Below, piece by piece: positions 17,005 through 27,124 of a DNA stretch of 64,000 bases. The stretch lies in NCBI GenBank assembly GCA_900549995.1, contig URQQ01000002.1:124001-188000 (forward strand). Reading direction: 5' to 3'. The notes under the pieces were generated by a model. That model saw nothing but the letters and a program-made list of their open reading frames with translations. It was not told the DNA's origin and did no database searches. The DNA is from an uncultured Lachnospiraceae bacterium (GTDB lineage: Bacteria > Bacillota > Clostridia > Lachnospirales > Lachnospiraceae). A program made the position numbers and the translations under genes. Numbering within the stretch: the stretch's first letter is position 1; each line of letters opens with the position of its first letter.

Positions 17005-18036
17005 TCAACACATTTTAATGATCCCTTTCACAACGTTTCTGGCATCTTTCACTACCGTGTCAAACGCCAGATTCGAATCCTCCAGAGAAAATTCATTGGT
17101 CACAATCTGCTTCACGTTAATGCTTCCGCTTGCAATGGCCGCAATCGCCGTCGGATACAGGTTCCGGTAGCGGAAGACACATTTCACCGTCGCCTCTTTC
17201 TCCATAATCTGGAAGAAATTATAGGAAATCTCGCTCTGCGCCGACATTCCCACGAGTACGATCGTTCCTCCCCGCTTCGCAATGTGCGCAGTCTGGGCAA
17301 TGGTCGCCGGAGACCCCGCCGTCTCAAGTACCACATCCGGCCCTTCCTTCAAGATCTCCCGGATCCGTCCGGGCACATCCTCTGTCTGGGCATTGATTGT
17401 GACATCCGCTCCCATCTCCCTTGCGTATTCCAGCCGTTTCTCATACAGGTCTGCAACGATGATTTTCGAGGCACCTCTCGCCCTGGCAGAAAGGAGTGTC
17501 ACAAGGCCGATGCATCCTGCGCCAAGAATTACAACGGACTGTCCAAGCCCCACATTTCCAAGTCCCGTCGCATGAAGCCCTACGGCGAGCGGTTCCACAA
17601 GCGCACCTTCCATCGTCGATACATTGTCCGGGAGTTTAAAACACATATCCGCCGGATGGGCCACATATTCCTGCAATGCGCCCCGCACCGGAGGTGCCGC
17701 GAAGAATTTTACATCCGGGCAGAGATTGTACCGCCCGCTCTTGCAGAATTCACATTTCCCGCAGGCATATCCCGGTTCTAACGCTACCCGGTCTCCGACG
17801 TTTAAGTCTTCCACTCCTTCTCCCAGTTTCACGACAGTTCCCGAGACTTCATGTCCCAGCACGAATTTATCCGTCAGCACGCAGTCGCCGACTCTTCCAT
17901 CCTTAAAGAAATGTACGTCTGATCCGCAGATTCCGTTATACTCGATTCTTACAAGCACCTGTCCCCGTCCGGCCTCTGGTACTGGTTCCTCCACGATTTC
18001 CATTTTGCCCGGCTCTGTCAGATATACTACCTTCAT
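17005..18036 (-). CDS. Zinc-dependent sorbitol/xylitol-dehydrogenase-like MDR enzyme
   Basis: A 343-residue MDR dehydrogenase with catalytic-zinc residues (CGSDVHFF, GHEVSGTV), the complete structural-zinc loop CGKCEFCKSGRYNLC and the Rossmann motif VILGAGCIGLVTL. It closely resembles L-iditol/sorbitol dehydrogenases that oxidise polyols to ketoses with NAD. The start is set at the ATG at 18036 by the AAGGAG 8-9 nt upstream; the ATG at 18045 directly abuts that site, and the longer frame to 18120 runs into the ATPase gene. It lies directly before a PfkB kinase, giving a polyol-to-ketose-phosphate step. Confidence 0.85.
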   Translation of the reverse strand: MKVVYLTEPGKMEIVEEPVPEAGRGQVLVRIEYNGICGSDVHFFKDGRVGDCVLTDKFVLGHEVSGTVVKLGEGVEDLNVGDRVALEPGYACGKCEFCKSGRYNLCPDVKFFAAPPVRGALQEYVAHPADMCFKLPDNVSTMEGALVEPLAVGLHATGLGNVGLGQSVVILGAGCIGLVTLLSARARGASKIIVADLYEKRLEYAREMGADVTINAQTEDVPGRIREILKEGPDVVLETAGSPATIAQTAHIAKRGGTIVLVGMSAQSEISYNFFQIMEKEATVKCVFRYRNLYPTAIAAIASGSINVKQIVTNEFSLEDSNLAFDTVVKDARNVVKGIIKMC

Positions 18037-18055
18037 CCCACTCATCTCCTTTTCA

Positions 18056-19174
18056 TTACTCACATGATAAAATTGACTGCTCCGTATCCTTGTCGAAGAG
18101 ATATGATTTCTCCATATCAAGCGCGAGACGGATCATTTCCCCTTCCCGTGCATTTGTCCTTGAATGGACGCTGGCAATTACTTTATTTCCCGCATATTCA
18201 AAGTACAAAAGTACCGAAGCCCCTAAAAGTTCATAGACCTGTATTTTGGCATCGATGCAGGACTCCTTCTGAATATTGACCATGATCTCTGAATCCTTAA
18301 TATCCTCCGGCCGGATTCCCAGAATGACTTCTTTTCCGATATACCCTTTTTCTCTCAACACTTTCTGCCTCGATACCGGCAATGCAAGCAATGCGTCTCC
18401 CACCTTCAGCCTGACCTCCCCTTTCACCTCAAGGACAGATGCGTTCAGAAAATTCATCTGCGGAGATCCGATAAATCCGGCTACAAACAGATTCACCGGC
18501 CGATCATAAAGATCATCCGGCGTTCCCGCCTGCTGCATAACCCCATCCTTCATCACTACGATTCTCGTTCCAAGCGTCATCGCCTCGGTCTGGTCATGAG
18601 TTACATATACAATCGTCGCCCCAAGCCGCTTATGAAGCTGCGCAATCTCTACCCGCATCTGGACTCTCAGTTTCGCATCCAGATTGGACAGCGGCTCATC
18701 CATCAGAAAGACTTTCGGGTCACGCACAATTGCCGCCCCCATCGCGACTCTCTGCTTCTGTCCGCCGGATAACTCTTTTGGCTTTTTCTTCAGCTGGCTT
18801 GTAAGATCCAGAATCCTGGCAGCCTGCATGACTTTTTCCTCAATCTCTGCCTTCGACAGTTTCTTTCTTCTGAGCCCGAACGCAATATTGTCATAGACAC
18901 TCATATGCGGATACAGTGCGTAGCTTTGGAATACCATCGCAATGTCACGGTCCCTGGCAGGCACCTCATTGACGATCTCTCCGTCGATGGAAAGTGTCCC
19001 CGATGTAATATCTTCAAGCCCCGCAATCATCCTTAATGTTGTAGATTTCCCGCATCCTGAAGGCCCGACAAAGATCACAAATTCCTGATCTTCAATCTCC
19101 AGATTGAAATTCTCAACGGCACTCACACCATTTGGATATGTCTTGCAGATATTTTCCATTTTAATATTCGCCAT
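18056..19174 (-). CDS. ABC transporter ATPase, UgpC/MsmK/MalK family
   Basis: A 372-residue sugar-importer ATPase: Walker A GPSGCGKSTTLR, signature LSGGQKQRVAMG, Walker B VFLMDEPLSNLDAKL and the C-terminal OB-fold regulatory domain of MalK-type proteins. It is encoded in the same operon as the binding protein and permeases at 22.5-25.8 kb, so it should power that importer. Many Firmicutes share one such ATPase among several sugar importers, so a dedicated or additional copy here is notable but not rare. Confidence 0.92.
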   Translation of the reverse strand: MANIKMENICKTYPNGVSAVENFNLEIEDQEFVIFVGPSGCGKSTTLRMIAGLEDITSGTLSIDGEIVNEVPARDRDIAMVFQSYALYPHMSVYDNIAFGLRRKKLSKAEIEEKVMQAARILDLTSQLKKKPKELSGGQKQRVAMGAAIVRDPKVFLMDEPLSNLDAKLRVQMRVEIAQLHKRLGATIVYVTHDQTEAMTLGTRIVVMKDGVMQQAGTPDDLYDRPVNLFVAGFIGSPQMNFLNASVLEVKGEVRLKVGDALLALPVSRQKVLREKGYIGKEVILGIRPEDIKDSEIMVNIQKESCIDAKIQVYELLGASVLLYFEYAGNKVIASVHSRTNAREGEMIRLALDMEKSYLFDKDTEQSILSCE

Positions 19175-19210
19175 TTACGACATCCTCCTTCTTTCGTTCC
19201 CGGCAGATGT

Positions 19211-21019
19211 TTACCATCTGCCTGTATGTCCGTACAGCGGGCCATACGTCTGGCAGGCACGGTAATCCTGGCTTTCCTTGTCCATGCCAAATGCCTGGAA
19301 GCATGCCGGCCGGAAAATCTGTTCCTCCGCTACATTGTGCATGCAGACCGGAATCCGAAGCATGGAACACAGCGTGATCAGATCTGCCCCGATATGTCCA
19401 TAGCTGACCGCCGCATGATTCGCGCCCCAGTGATTCATCACGTCATAAGCCGACCGGAATGCCCCTTCTCCTGTGACTCTCGGCGCAAACCAGGTACAAG
19501 GCCATGTATAATCTGTACGTTTCCACAGCGTGTCTGAGACATCCCCGGGAAGAACCACTGTATACCCTTCTGCGATCTGCATCACCGGCCCCAGTCCCTT
19601 GACCAGATTGATTCTCATCATCGTCGCAGGCATTCTTGCATTGGTCAGAAATCTGGAGGAATAGCCTCCTCCGCGGAAATATCCCCGATCCGCCGGATTC
19701 CATGTCACTGCTTTCAGGCAGTTCTCCATATCCTCTTCTTTCATCTCGTAGAATGGTTTTGCCACCCTCTGATTGTTCTCATCTGTCACTTCTCCGCACA
19801 TATCCAGACAGGATGCCCCTGAATTAATCAGATGGATGATCCCGCCGGCCCTGGCTGCCTCTCCCGTAAGTTCGTATCCTGTGACACGTTTTACAGATGC
19901 ACTGCTCCAGCAGGTACGCACATCCGAGAACATCTGCGCCCGGTTCGTAAGCAGTTTCCCAAAGAGCATGGAAACAGCATTTAGCGTATCATTTTCCGTG
20001 GCGAAGATATAAGGTTCTCTCGCTCCTTCCCAGCCAAAGGACGTATTCAGTATTGCCTCCGCATAATCGGTGTTCGGATAATGGTCCGTCCACTGTCTCT
20101 GCCCCTGAAATCCCCCGGCAGCCGCATTGTGCCCAAGCGCCTCCTCCGGGAACTTTTCTGCAAGTTTTTCATTGCCGTTCAGAAGGTCTTTGATAATACA
20201 GGCTGTCTTGACGACGAATTCCCAATCCTTCTCTTTCTGTTCTTTTGTTTTCCTTGCATACTCCGGATTCTTGTCAAACCCTTCTTTACAGTTCTGTCTG
20301 GTCCACGCAAGTGCCCGTTCGTATTCCTCCGGGTCGTAGATCTCTTCCTCTATTCTTCTTAATACTTCCACTTCATCAACAGATTCCACTCTCATCCCCA
20401 GATAATCTTCGAAGAAATCCGTATGGATGGCGGAACCTGCAATTCCCATACAGACGGATCCGATCTGCAGATATGATTTGCCACGCATGGCAGCCGCCGC
20501 AATCCCAGCTTTCGCAAACCGGAGAATTTTCTCTTTTACGTCTTCCGGAATCTCAGTATCTTCCGCATCCTGCACTTCCCGTCCATAGATTCCAAATGCC
20601 GGAAGTCCCTTCTGGGCATGTGCCGCAAGAACCGACGCGAGATATACTGCCCCCGGCCGCTCTGTCGCATTGAATCCCCACACCCCCTTGACCGTTATGG
20701 GGTCCATATCCATCGTCTCTGCTCCGTAGCACCAGCACGGGGTCACCGTAAGTGTCACCGCTACCCCCTGCTTTTGGAACTGCTCTGCACAGGCACAGGC
20801 TTCTGCCGCTCTCCCGATGGTCTGGTCTGCAATGACCACATTGACAGGTTCCCCATTGCTGTACCTTAAGTTCTCTGTTATTAAATTTCTGGCCGCCTCT
20901 GCCATCCCCATGGTCTGCGCCTCCAGACTCTTTCTGACATCCAGTATTCCTTTCCTGGCATCAATCACAGGACGGATTCCAACGACGGGATAACTTCCGA
21001 TGTACCGGTTCTCTGCCAT
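19211..21019 (-). CDS. fucI: L-fucose isomerase
   Basis: A full-length FucI of 602 residues (the E. coli enzyme is about 590). It converts L-fucose to L-fuculose, and often D-arabinose to D-ribulose, using Mn2+. Seen are the [14 protein letters not shown] start, [31 protein letters not shown], the central [21 protein letters not shown] segment and the C-terminal [24 protein letters not shown] region that holds a catalytic His. An AAAGGAGG site precedes the ATG. It is followed by the transporter ATPase and preceded by an SDR and a class II aldolase. Confidence 0.93.
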   Translation of the reverse strand: MAENRYIGSYPVVGIRPVIDARKGILDVRKSLEAQTMGMAEAARNLITENLRYSNGEPVNVVIADQTIGRAAEACACAEQFQKQGVAVTLTVTPCWCYGAETMDMDPITVKGVWGFNATERPGAVYLASVLAAHAQKGLPAFGIYGREVQDAEDTEIPEDVKEKILRFAKAGIAAAAMRGKSYLQIGSVCMGIAGSAIHTDFFEDYLGMRVESVDEVEVLRRIEEEIYDPEEYERALAWTRQNCKEGFDKNPEYARKTKEQKEKDWEFVVKTACIIKDLLNGNEKLAEKFPEEALGHNAAAGGFQGQRQWTDHYPNTDYAEAILNTSFGWEGAREPYIFATENDTLNAVSMLFGKLLTNRAQMFSDVRTCWSSASVKRVTGYELTGEAARAGGIIHLINSGASCLDMCGEVTDENNQRVAKPFYEMKEEDMENCLKAVTWNPADRGYFRGGGYSSRFLTNARMPATMMRINLVKGLGPVMQIAEGYTVVLPGDVSDTLWKRTDYTWPCTWFAPRVTGEGAFRSAYDVMNHWGANHAAVSYGHIGADLITLCSMLRIPVCMHNVAEEQIFRPACFQAFGMDKESQDYRACQTYGPLYGHTGRW

Positions 21020-21037
21020 CCTTTTTCCTCCTTTACA

Positions 21038-21805
21038 TCAGACACATGTATATGCGCCATCCACTACGAAATCCGAACCCGTTGTAAATGTACTGGCATC
21101 ACTTGCCAGATAAAGAGCCACTCCCTGCAGTTCCTGGGGATTCCCCATGCGGGCAAGCGGTGACAGAGAAGTCCACTTTGGAATCAGTTCATGCCCCTTG
21201 ATCAGATCTGTCATAATATATCCGGGGCTGATGCTGTTGACTCTCACATTCTTATCCGCCCACTCTACTGCCAGTGATTTGGTCAGCATGATGACTCCGG
21301 CCTTCGATGCATTGTAAGCCACCTGCGGCTGCGGAATATTCACAATATGCCCCGACATCGAAGCTGTGTTAATGATGGAACCGCCGCCCTGGCGGATCAT
21401 ATATCTTCCTGCCGCTGTTGCTGTGAGGAATACCCCCGTCAGATTGATATCGAGAACTTTTCTCCACTGCTCATAGGTCATCTCCTCCGCCGGAACATTG
21501 ATCGAAATGCCTGCATTGCAAAATGCCACATCAATTCTTTCCATTTTCCGCACCATCTGCGTGCACATTTCTTCCACCTGGTCAGGAGATGTGACATCCG
21601 CCTGAATCCCCATCGCACAAATGCCATACTCCCCGGCAAGCCATCTGGCGGACTCTTCTGCTTTCTCACCGTTTAAGTCCGCAATTGCCACATCTGCTCC
21701 CGCACTTGCAACAGCCATCGCATAATTCAGTCCGATCCCCTGCGCGCCGCCTGTCACGAGTACCTTTTTCCCTTTCATACAAAACTTTTCCTGTATATTC
21801 ATCAT
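21038..21805 (-). CDS. SDR-family NAD(P)-dependent oxidoreductase
   Basis: A 255-residue short-chain dehydrogenase with the cofactor motif TGGAQGIGLNYA (about 20-31), NAGIS, a catalytic Ser region (INTASMSGH) and the YNASK active-site motif. The end GSDFVVDGAYT is typical of the classical SDR family. In a fucose-type operon it may oxidise L-fucose to the lactone or act on a sugar, polyol or acid intermediate. The first two codons are both ATG; either could start translation. Confidence 0.85.
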   Translation of the reverse strand: MMNIQEKFCMKGKKVLVTGGAQGIGLNYAMAVASAGADVAIADLNGEKAEESARWLAGEYGICAMGIQADVTSPDQVEEMCTQMVRKMERIDVAFCNAGISINVPAEEMTYEQWRKVLDINLTGVFLTATAAGRYMIRQGGGSIINTASMSGHIVNIPQPQVAYNASKAGVIMLTKSLAVEWADKNVRVNSISPGYIMTDLIKGHELIPKWTSLSPLARMGNPQELQGVALYLASDASTFTTGSDFVVDGAYTCV

Positions 21806-21833
21806 CTTACCCTCACCTTCCTGGTATCCAGAT

Positions 21834-22469
21834 TTATCCTAAGTATTTATGGTTGTAAATATTGAGAAAATGGCTGCACTCCGTCTCATCCAGATCCACC
21901 GGCTGTCCCAGCGCCTGCGCATAATACAGTGCTTTGGTAATCGCCTCTGCCGCCTCTACTTTATTCATCGCATCTTCCACCGTACTTCCGACTGCCAGAA
22001 CCCCATGGTTCCCAAGAAGCACCACATCACTGTGTTCAAAAATCGGAATCGCTCCTTTTAAAATCTCTTCCGTCCCCGGGCGGCCGTAAGGCGCCACTTC
22101 AAATACTTTAAAATTCGCCATCATTTCCGGATACCCCTTCGTCTCCACCGGCTTGTTGCAGATGGCATGCGCGGTCAGAAATGTCGGATGGCAGTGTACG
22201 ACCCCTCCAATATCCGGGCGGATCTGATATGTCTCCAGATGCATCGGAAGCTCCGATGTCGGACGGCAGTTTCCTCCAATCTGTGTTCCATCTGCTCCGA
22301 TGACCGCAATCATATCTTCTGTGAGAAGCGCCTTATTTTTACCTGTCGGCGTAATATAGACAATTCCGTCTTTTTTTGCCGAAATATTTCCCTCAAATGC
22401 ATTGACCAGATTCTTCTCATCCAGACGTTTTGCCACTTCCAGTACCCTGTTTATCAATTCTCTGTCCAT
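21834..22469 (-). CDS. Class II aldolase, fuculose-phosphate-aldolase-like
   Basis: A 211-residue class II aldolase/adducin-fold protein. Zinc-binding HCHPTFLTAHA (about 98-108) and the late LGNHGVLAVG segment are intact; FucA proteins are about 215 residues. It would cleave L-fuculose-1-phosphate to dihydroxyacetone phosphate and L-lactaldehyde, completing the path FucI, kinase, aldolase. It is separate from the aldolase at 10339-11028. It follows the permease genes by 39 bp. Confidence 0.85.
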   Translation of the reverse strand: MDRELINRVLEVAKRLDEKNLVNAFEGNISAKKDGIVYITPTGKNKALLTEDMIAVIGADGTQIGGNCRPTSELPMHLETYQIRPDIGGVVHCHPTFLTAHAICNKPVETKGYPEMMANFKVFEVAPYGRPGTEEILKGAIPIFEHSDVVLLGNHGVLAVGSTVEDAMNKVEAAEAITKALYYAQALGQPVDLDETECSHFLNIYNHKYLG

Positions 22470-22508
22470 CTTCTCGTAACTCTCCTTTAAATAAAATAGT
22501 ATGATTGG

Positions 22509-23381
22509 TTAGCCTTTGACTGCGCCCGCCGTCAGCCCTTTGATCAGAGATTTCTGGGAAATCCATCCAAAAATCATCGGCGGTATACAGGAAATCGACG
22601 CTGAGGCCGATAACTGCGCGATAAACTGTCCCTGCTGCTGTCCAAATCTTGCCATATATACTGGCAGCGTTGCCGTCGCGTTCGTTGTCAGATTATATCC
22701 CAGGAAAAACTCATTCCATATAAATACCGCGACCAGAAGCCCTGCCGTCATGATTCCGGTCTTCGTCAGCGGAACTACGATGCTCATAATCAGCTGCCGG
22801 CTTGTACATCCATCGATTTTCGCCGCCTCAACCACTTCTTCCGGCACATCCTTAAAGAAGGAATACAAAAGCCAGATGCAAAGTGGAAGGTGGAATCCTA
22901 CATACAGGAACAAAAGTCCTCCCCTTGTATGGCTTAAGTTCAGTTCTTTAAACACAATGTACAGTGGGATCAAAACTGCCACCGGAGGGAGCAGGATTGT
23001 GGTGACAAACCAGTTATAAAGGCTTTCGCCTCTGCCCTCTTTCTTAAACTTCGCAAATACAAGCGCGTAGGTTGCCGGAATTCCAAGGATAAGGCAGATC
23101 ACCGTACCCGTAATGACATGGAATACTGTATTTTTCAGATAATTAATCATCGAAGCGTCCGACAGCACTTTCTGCCATGTGACCAGTGTCGGGTGGAAAA
23201 ATATTGCCGGAACCGCCGCATCTGCCTCTGTTTTAAATCCGCTCAGAATCATATAAAGGATTGGAAAGAAGTAAAGCAGCGCAAAGGCAAGGACAAGGAT
23301 TCCAAGCACCCAGCGCCTGATCTCTCTTCTTACCGCCGCCCTCTGGCTTCTTTCATCTCGTTTAATTACAGTCTTTTTCAC
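22509..23381 (-). CDS. Sugar ABC transporter permease, MalG type
   Basis: Inner-membrane permease of 290 residues with about six membrane segments and the EAA loop (EEVVEAAKIDGCTSRQLIMSIVVPL) that docks on the ATPase. The start codon is GTG, supported by a GGAGGGGG site. It begins 12 bp after the partner permease. Together with the lipoprotein at 24416-25801 and the MsmK-type ATPase it forms a CUT1-family importer for sugars or oligosaccharides. Confidence 0.9.
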   Translation of the reverse strand: MKKTVIKRDERSQRAAVRREIRRWVLGILVLAFALLYFFPILYMILSGFKTEADAAVPAIFFHPTLVTWQKVLSDASMINYLKNTVFHVITGTVICLILGIPATYALVFAKFKKEGRGESLYNWFVTTILLPPVAVLIPLYIVFKELNLSHTRGGLLFLYVGFHLPLCIWLLYSFFKDVPEEVVEAAKIDGCTSRQLIMSIVVPLTKTGIMTAGLLVAVFIWNEFFLGYNLTTNATATLPVYMARFGQQQGQFIAQLSASASISCIPPMIFGWISQKSLIKGLTAGAVKG

Positions 23382-23393
23382 GTTCCCCCTCCT

Positions 23394-24290
23394 TTACTCA
23401 TAGATTGCACGGCGTTTTTTTATCGCCCTGAAGATCAGGTTAATCACTGTCAGTGTCACGATAACTGTGATCACAGACAATGCAGCTGCCCTGCCTACAT
23501 TCGATCCGCTGAATAAGGTCTTATAGATATAGTAGGTAAGTGTATAAGATTTCTGTCCGGGTCCCCCTCCGGTCGTTGTCAGTATCAGCCCGAATTCCTT
23601 CACAAGGAAGATCAATCCAAGCATCAGCGCTACCTGCATGTGGTTAAAGATCATCGGAAGCTTGATCTTGAAGATCATCTCCATGCGGCTGCAGCCATCC
23701 AGATTCGCCCGCTCCAGAACTTCCTCCGGAATCCCCTGCAGTCCTCCAAGAATGACGAGTACAAAAAACGGCATCCACTGCCATACAAACAGGAATACAA
23801 TCAGCGGCCTTGCATAGTAACTGACAAAATCAACCGCCTTAATTCCCATAGCATCCGCAATTGTACCAACCCATCCAAAATTCGTGTTCAGTATCTCCGT
23901 CTTCCAGAGCACTCCCGTCGTAGTCGTCATGATAAAAAACGGGCTTAAAATCAATGTTCTGGAGATGGTCTTGCCCGGGATATCGCAATCCAGCATCAAT
24001 GCGATCAGATATCCAAAGACGAGGCAGAGAATCAATGACGCCCCTATCATCGCGACCGTCTGAAGACATATGATATAAAACTCTGAATCACCCAGATAAT
24101 ATATGAAATTCTTAAGACCTGCGAATGTAATCCCCTGATCCGGACGCACGATGTTCCACCGAAGCACAGAAAAAATAATGGTCAGAATAAATGGTACCTG
24201 GGTGGCAATTGCTACAATCACACATGCCGGTGCAACAAACGTCCGTTCCACCGGATATTTCTTTGTTGTGTTCTTTGGTATTTTGCTCAT
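23394..24290 (-). CDS. Sugar ABC transporter permease, MalF type
   Basis: Permease of about 298 residues with six predicted membrane segments and the EAA-loop motif EEVLERANLDGCSRMEMIFKIKLPM. The ATG at 24290 is chosen because GGAAGG lies 6 nt upstream, whereas the ATG at 24296 directly follows that site. A hairpin at 24339-24382 separates it from the binding-protein gene, which would let the binding protein be made in excess, as is common in these importers. Confidence 0.9.
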   Translation of the reverse strand: MSKIPKNTTKKYPVERTFVAPACVIVAIATQVPFILTIIFSVLRWNIVRPDQGITFAGLKNFIYYLGDSEFYIICLQTVAMIGASLILCLVFGYLIALMLDCDIPGKTISRTLILSPFFIMTTTTGVLWKTEILNTNFGWVGTIADAMGIKAVDFVSYYARPLIVFLFVWQWMPFFVLVILGGLQGIPEEVLERANLDGCSRMEMIFKIKLPMIFNHMQVALMLGLIFLVKEFGLILTTTGGGPGQKSYTLTYYIYKTLFSGSNVGRAAALSVITVIVTLTVINLIFRAIKKRRAIYE

Positions 24291-24338
24291 AAGCATCCTT
24301 CCATTTCTATTTCTTATTCCGTTGTAATAAAGACAAAA

Positions 24339-24382
24339 GGGCAGCTGCCCCGGACAATGTACTGCCGGGTGTAGCTGCCCCC
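24339..24382 (-). terminator. Intercistronic hairpin after the binding-protein gene
   Basis: GC-rich inverted repeat: GGGCAGCT pairs with AGCTGCCC, with inner CCCGG/CCGGG, lying between the binding-protein stop and the first permease gene. There is only a short T-rich tract after it on the minus strand, so it is more likely an attenuating or mRNA-stabilising structure than a full stop. Confidence 0.65.
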
Positions 24383-24415
24383 TTCCTTATTAACTGATCC
24401 CACAGATTATTTCAT

Positions 24416-25801
24416 CTACTCTTTGTATCCGCCTTCGTCGGCAGCTTCCTCAAAGGCTTTCTGTGTCTTATCAAGCGCCTCATCCAGTGTAATTTCATCT
24501 GTCACATAAGCCGCCAGTGCTTCTGTCATCTTATCGCCTGCCTCCTGGAATTCAGGAATCGCAATGTACTGTAATCCAACGTATGGAACTTCATCTTTAC
24601 AAGGATGATTGAAGTCCAGGTTTGATAATGCATCCAGCGTCGGCTGTGCATATGGAAGATCTTTGTAAGCATCCAGTTCATAAGTAGAAGCTCTTACACC
24701 TGAAGGTGTCGATGCACCGCTTGGGTCTTTCTCAAGAGACAGGTCTACATAATCTTTGGAACATGCCCATACCATGAAGTCAAAAGCTGCCTGTTTCTTT
24801 TCATCAGAAGAATTCGGGTTAATGTTCATACCCCAGTTCCAGAGCCATCCAGACGGTGAAGGCGCATACCCTACTTTGCCTTTGATCAGAGAATCATCTG
24901 CCTCGAGATTCGGGCCATTCGATGTAGCGTCATACCAGATTCCGCATTTGCCGGAATTCATCAAGCTGATACATTCATTGTATGTATAAGTAATGATGTC
25001 ATCCTGACCTGCGTCACGGAGGATATTCTTATACATCTCCCATGCAGCTTTCTGCTCATCCGTCTTTACAGTCGCGTTCCAGTCCATATCATAGAACTTG
25101 CCGCCCATCGCATTTACAATGGTCATAAATGGCGCTCCGCTCATACCCCATCCCGGTGCACCTCTCATTGTCATTCCTGTGATTCCCGCTTCGTCATTAT
25201 CTACCGCTTTCGCAATGTTATAGATATCTTCCCAGGTAGGTTTCTCCGGCATTGTCACGCCCGCGTTCGCAAGCAGTTCTTTGTTATACATAAAGAAACT
25301 TGCTTCCCCAAAGAATGGAAGTGCGTACACATCTCCGGTCTCCGGATCAGATAAGGAATCGAGCATACTTGGGAATATATCATCAATATCCAGAGATTCT
25401 TTCTGTTCATCTGTCATCTTGTCAATGTACGGCTGAAGGTTCTCTGCCCAGCCATAATTGATCCAGAAATTAGCTTCATAAGGTCCGGTAAAATAAATAT
25501 CATATGTTGTTCCGCCTGTAGATGCTTCCAGTGTTGCTTTCTCACGCAGATCGTTCTCCGGAAGCACTGCAAAATCCAGTTTTACGCCTTCTTCTTTGTA
25601 GTATTCCCCTGCCAGTTTTACCAGGTTTGATACAATCGGGTTGTTCAGCGTTGCAATGGATACTGTGACTTCTTTTCCGGATGAATCTTCCGCTTTCTTG
25701 GTATCATCCTTTTTCGTGTCCTCTTTTGAACTTCCTCCACACGCGGTTACACCAACACACATACACGCCGCCATCAGAATCGCCAGCATTCTTTTTTTCA
25801 T
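24416..25801 (-). CDS. Extracellular sugar-binding lipoprotein (ABC importer)
   Basis: Solute-binding protein of about 461 residues, family 1. The start at 25801 gives a clean signal peptide (MKKRMLAILMAACMC) and a lipobox VTAC followed by a Gly/Ser/Lys/Asp-rich linker; an upstream in-frame start at 25870 would spoil the signal. The mature part shows the SBP_1 pattern (YDIYFTGPYEANFWINYGW, then GDVYALPFFGEASFFMYNKELL). It delivers its ligand to the MalF/MalG-type permeases encoded next. The ligand is presumably the fucose- or polyol-like sugar degraded by the operon. Confidence 0.92.
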   Translation of the reverse strand: MKKRMLAILMAACMCVGVTACGGSSKEDTKKDDTKKAEDSSGKEVTVSIATLNNPIVSNLVKLAGEYYKEEGVKLDFAVLPENDLREKATLEASTGGTTYDIYFTGPYEANFWINYGWAENLQPYIDKMTDEQKESLDIDDIFPSMLDSLSDPETGDVYALPFFGEASFFMYNKELLANAGVTMPEKPTWEDIYNIAKAVDNDEAGITGMTMRGAPGWGMSGAPFMTIVNAMGGKFYDMDWNATVKTDEQKAAWEMYKNILRDAGQDDIITYTYNECISLMNSGKCGIWYDATSNGPNLEADDSLIKGKVGYAPSPSGWLWNWGMNINPNSSDEKKQAAFDFMVWACSKDYVDLSLEKDPSGASTPSGVRASTYELDAYKDLPYAQPTLDALSNLDFNHPCKDEVPYVGLQYIAIPEFQEAGDKMTEALAAYVTDEITLDEALDKTQKAFEEAADEGGYKE

Positions 25802-25968
25802 ATCTTTTCCTCCTTTTCTTTTGTCAGAACAGATTCTTATCCTCCGCCCTGCTTTTGTCTCTGTCTGCATACCAATATCTTGTGAGACTTATAATAATCT
25901 GCCGTTTTACCCTGTCTTGCTGCGGGCGGGCCCCATACCCCGCATCAGAAGAATAACAACGGACAGGA

Positions 25969-27069
25969 TTATTCAAACATAAATGCCACTTTCACCGAGC
26001 CAATCCCATTTCCGCTCTGTTCAAATGCCGCCTCATAATCCTGAAGCAAAAACTTATGGGAGACCACTCCCTGTGATTTCAGTTCTCCCGAATACAGTCC
26101 CTTGATCGTATCCGGAAAACATCCATGGCTTAAACTGACTCCATACATATTCAGCTCCTTTCCGTCCCCGATGACACTCCAGTCACAGGTGACCGGTTCA
26201 AGGAACAGGCTGAACTCAATGAATCTTCCGCCTTTACAGATCATATCCAACCCCTGCTTTACGCTCGACGGATGCCCGGTTGCTTCGATATATACATCAC
26301 ATCCATATCCATCTGACAGCTCGGAAATTCTCTGTTTTACGTTCTCCTTTGCCGGGTTAAATACATAATCACACCCGAATTCCCGCGCCTTTTTAAGCCG
26401 CTCCTCATTCAAATCCAACGCGATCAGATATTTCGGGTTTCTCTTTCTGGCTGCTGTCACCATCCCAAGTCCAAGACACCCGGCACCAGAGATCACTACA
26501 ACATCCTCCCTGCAGATCTGTGCCCGGTCAACTGCATGCATGGAACATGCATATGGCTCAATCAGCAATGCCTTTTCAACCGGCATGTCTTCCGGTATCT
26601 TATATACAAGCGATTCTTTTGTAAGCTTTGCGTACTCCGCAAACCCGCCGTTTAAGTAATTTTTAAATCCGTATACATTATGGGGCACACAGAGATGGTA
26701 TTTCCCTTCTTTGCAATACCTGCATGTCCCGCATGGAGCAATCTGTTCCACCGCAACTCTGTCTCCAAGTGAAAACTCACTGTCTGCGATCCCATATGTA
26801 TTCTTTTTCTCAACTCCGGGGCCTATCTCCACGATCCTTCCGATAAATTCATGTCCGCCAATCGCCGGAACTTCCAGGTATGGCGGTTCACTTCCGTCGC
26901 CCCAGAAGACAGCTCCTCCCTTATATGCTTTCAGATCACCCGCACAGATACCGCAGGCCTCTACTTTTATAATCATTTCACCCTCGCCGGCTTCTGGTAC
27001 CTCCACTTCCTCATAACGGTAATCATGTGCCCCGTAAGTAACCAGAGCTTTCATCTTATTTGACTGCAT
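25969..27069 (-). CDS. Zinc-dependent MDR alcohol dehydrogenase (polyol-dehydrogenase-like)
   Basis: First gene of the 18-gene operon, 366 residues. Catalytic zinc (CGICAGDLKAY, GGHEFIGRI), the structural-zinc loop CGTCRYCKEGKYHLC and the Rossmann motif ISGAGCLGLGMV are all present. Members of this branch oxidise polyols or sugar alcohols, including erythritol/threitol-type substrates in some bacteria, which would fit with DhaK-DhaL at the far end of the operon; this is inference. AAGGGG lies 9 nt before the ATG. The binding-protein gene follows after 167 bp. Confidence 0.83.
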   Translation of the reverse strand: MQSNKMKALVTYGAHDYRYEEVEVPEAGEGEMIIKVEACGICAGDLKAYKGGAVFWGDGSEPPYLEVPAIGGHEFIGRIVEIGPGVEKKNTYGIADSEFSLGDRVAVEQIAPCGTCRYCKEGKYHLCVPHNVYGFKNYLNGGFAEYAKLTKESLVYKIPEDMPVEKALLIEPYACSMHAVDRAQICREDVVVISGAGCLGLGMVTAARKRNPKYLIALDLNEERLKKAREFGCDYVFNPAKENVKQRISELSDGYGCDVYIEATGHPSSVKQGLDMICKGGRFIEFSLFLEPVTCDWSVIGDGKELNMYGVSLSHGCFPDTIKGLYSGELKSQGVVSHKFLLQDYEAAFEQSGNGIGSVKVAFMFE

Positions 27070-27124
27070 CTGACAAGTCCCCTTTCTTTTTCGCTTTCAG
27101 CCCGTCCATCCTTTGATTGCCTTC

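Noticed and set aside
16654..17781. Long plus-strand reading frame of 375 codons
   Set aside because: It lies entirely antisense to the PfkB kinase and sorbitol-dehydrogenase-like genes, has no family resemblance, and its His/Arg/Pro-rich composition is typical of a shadow frame.
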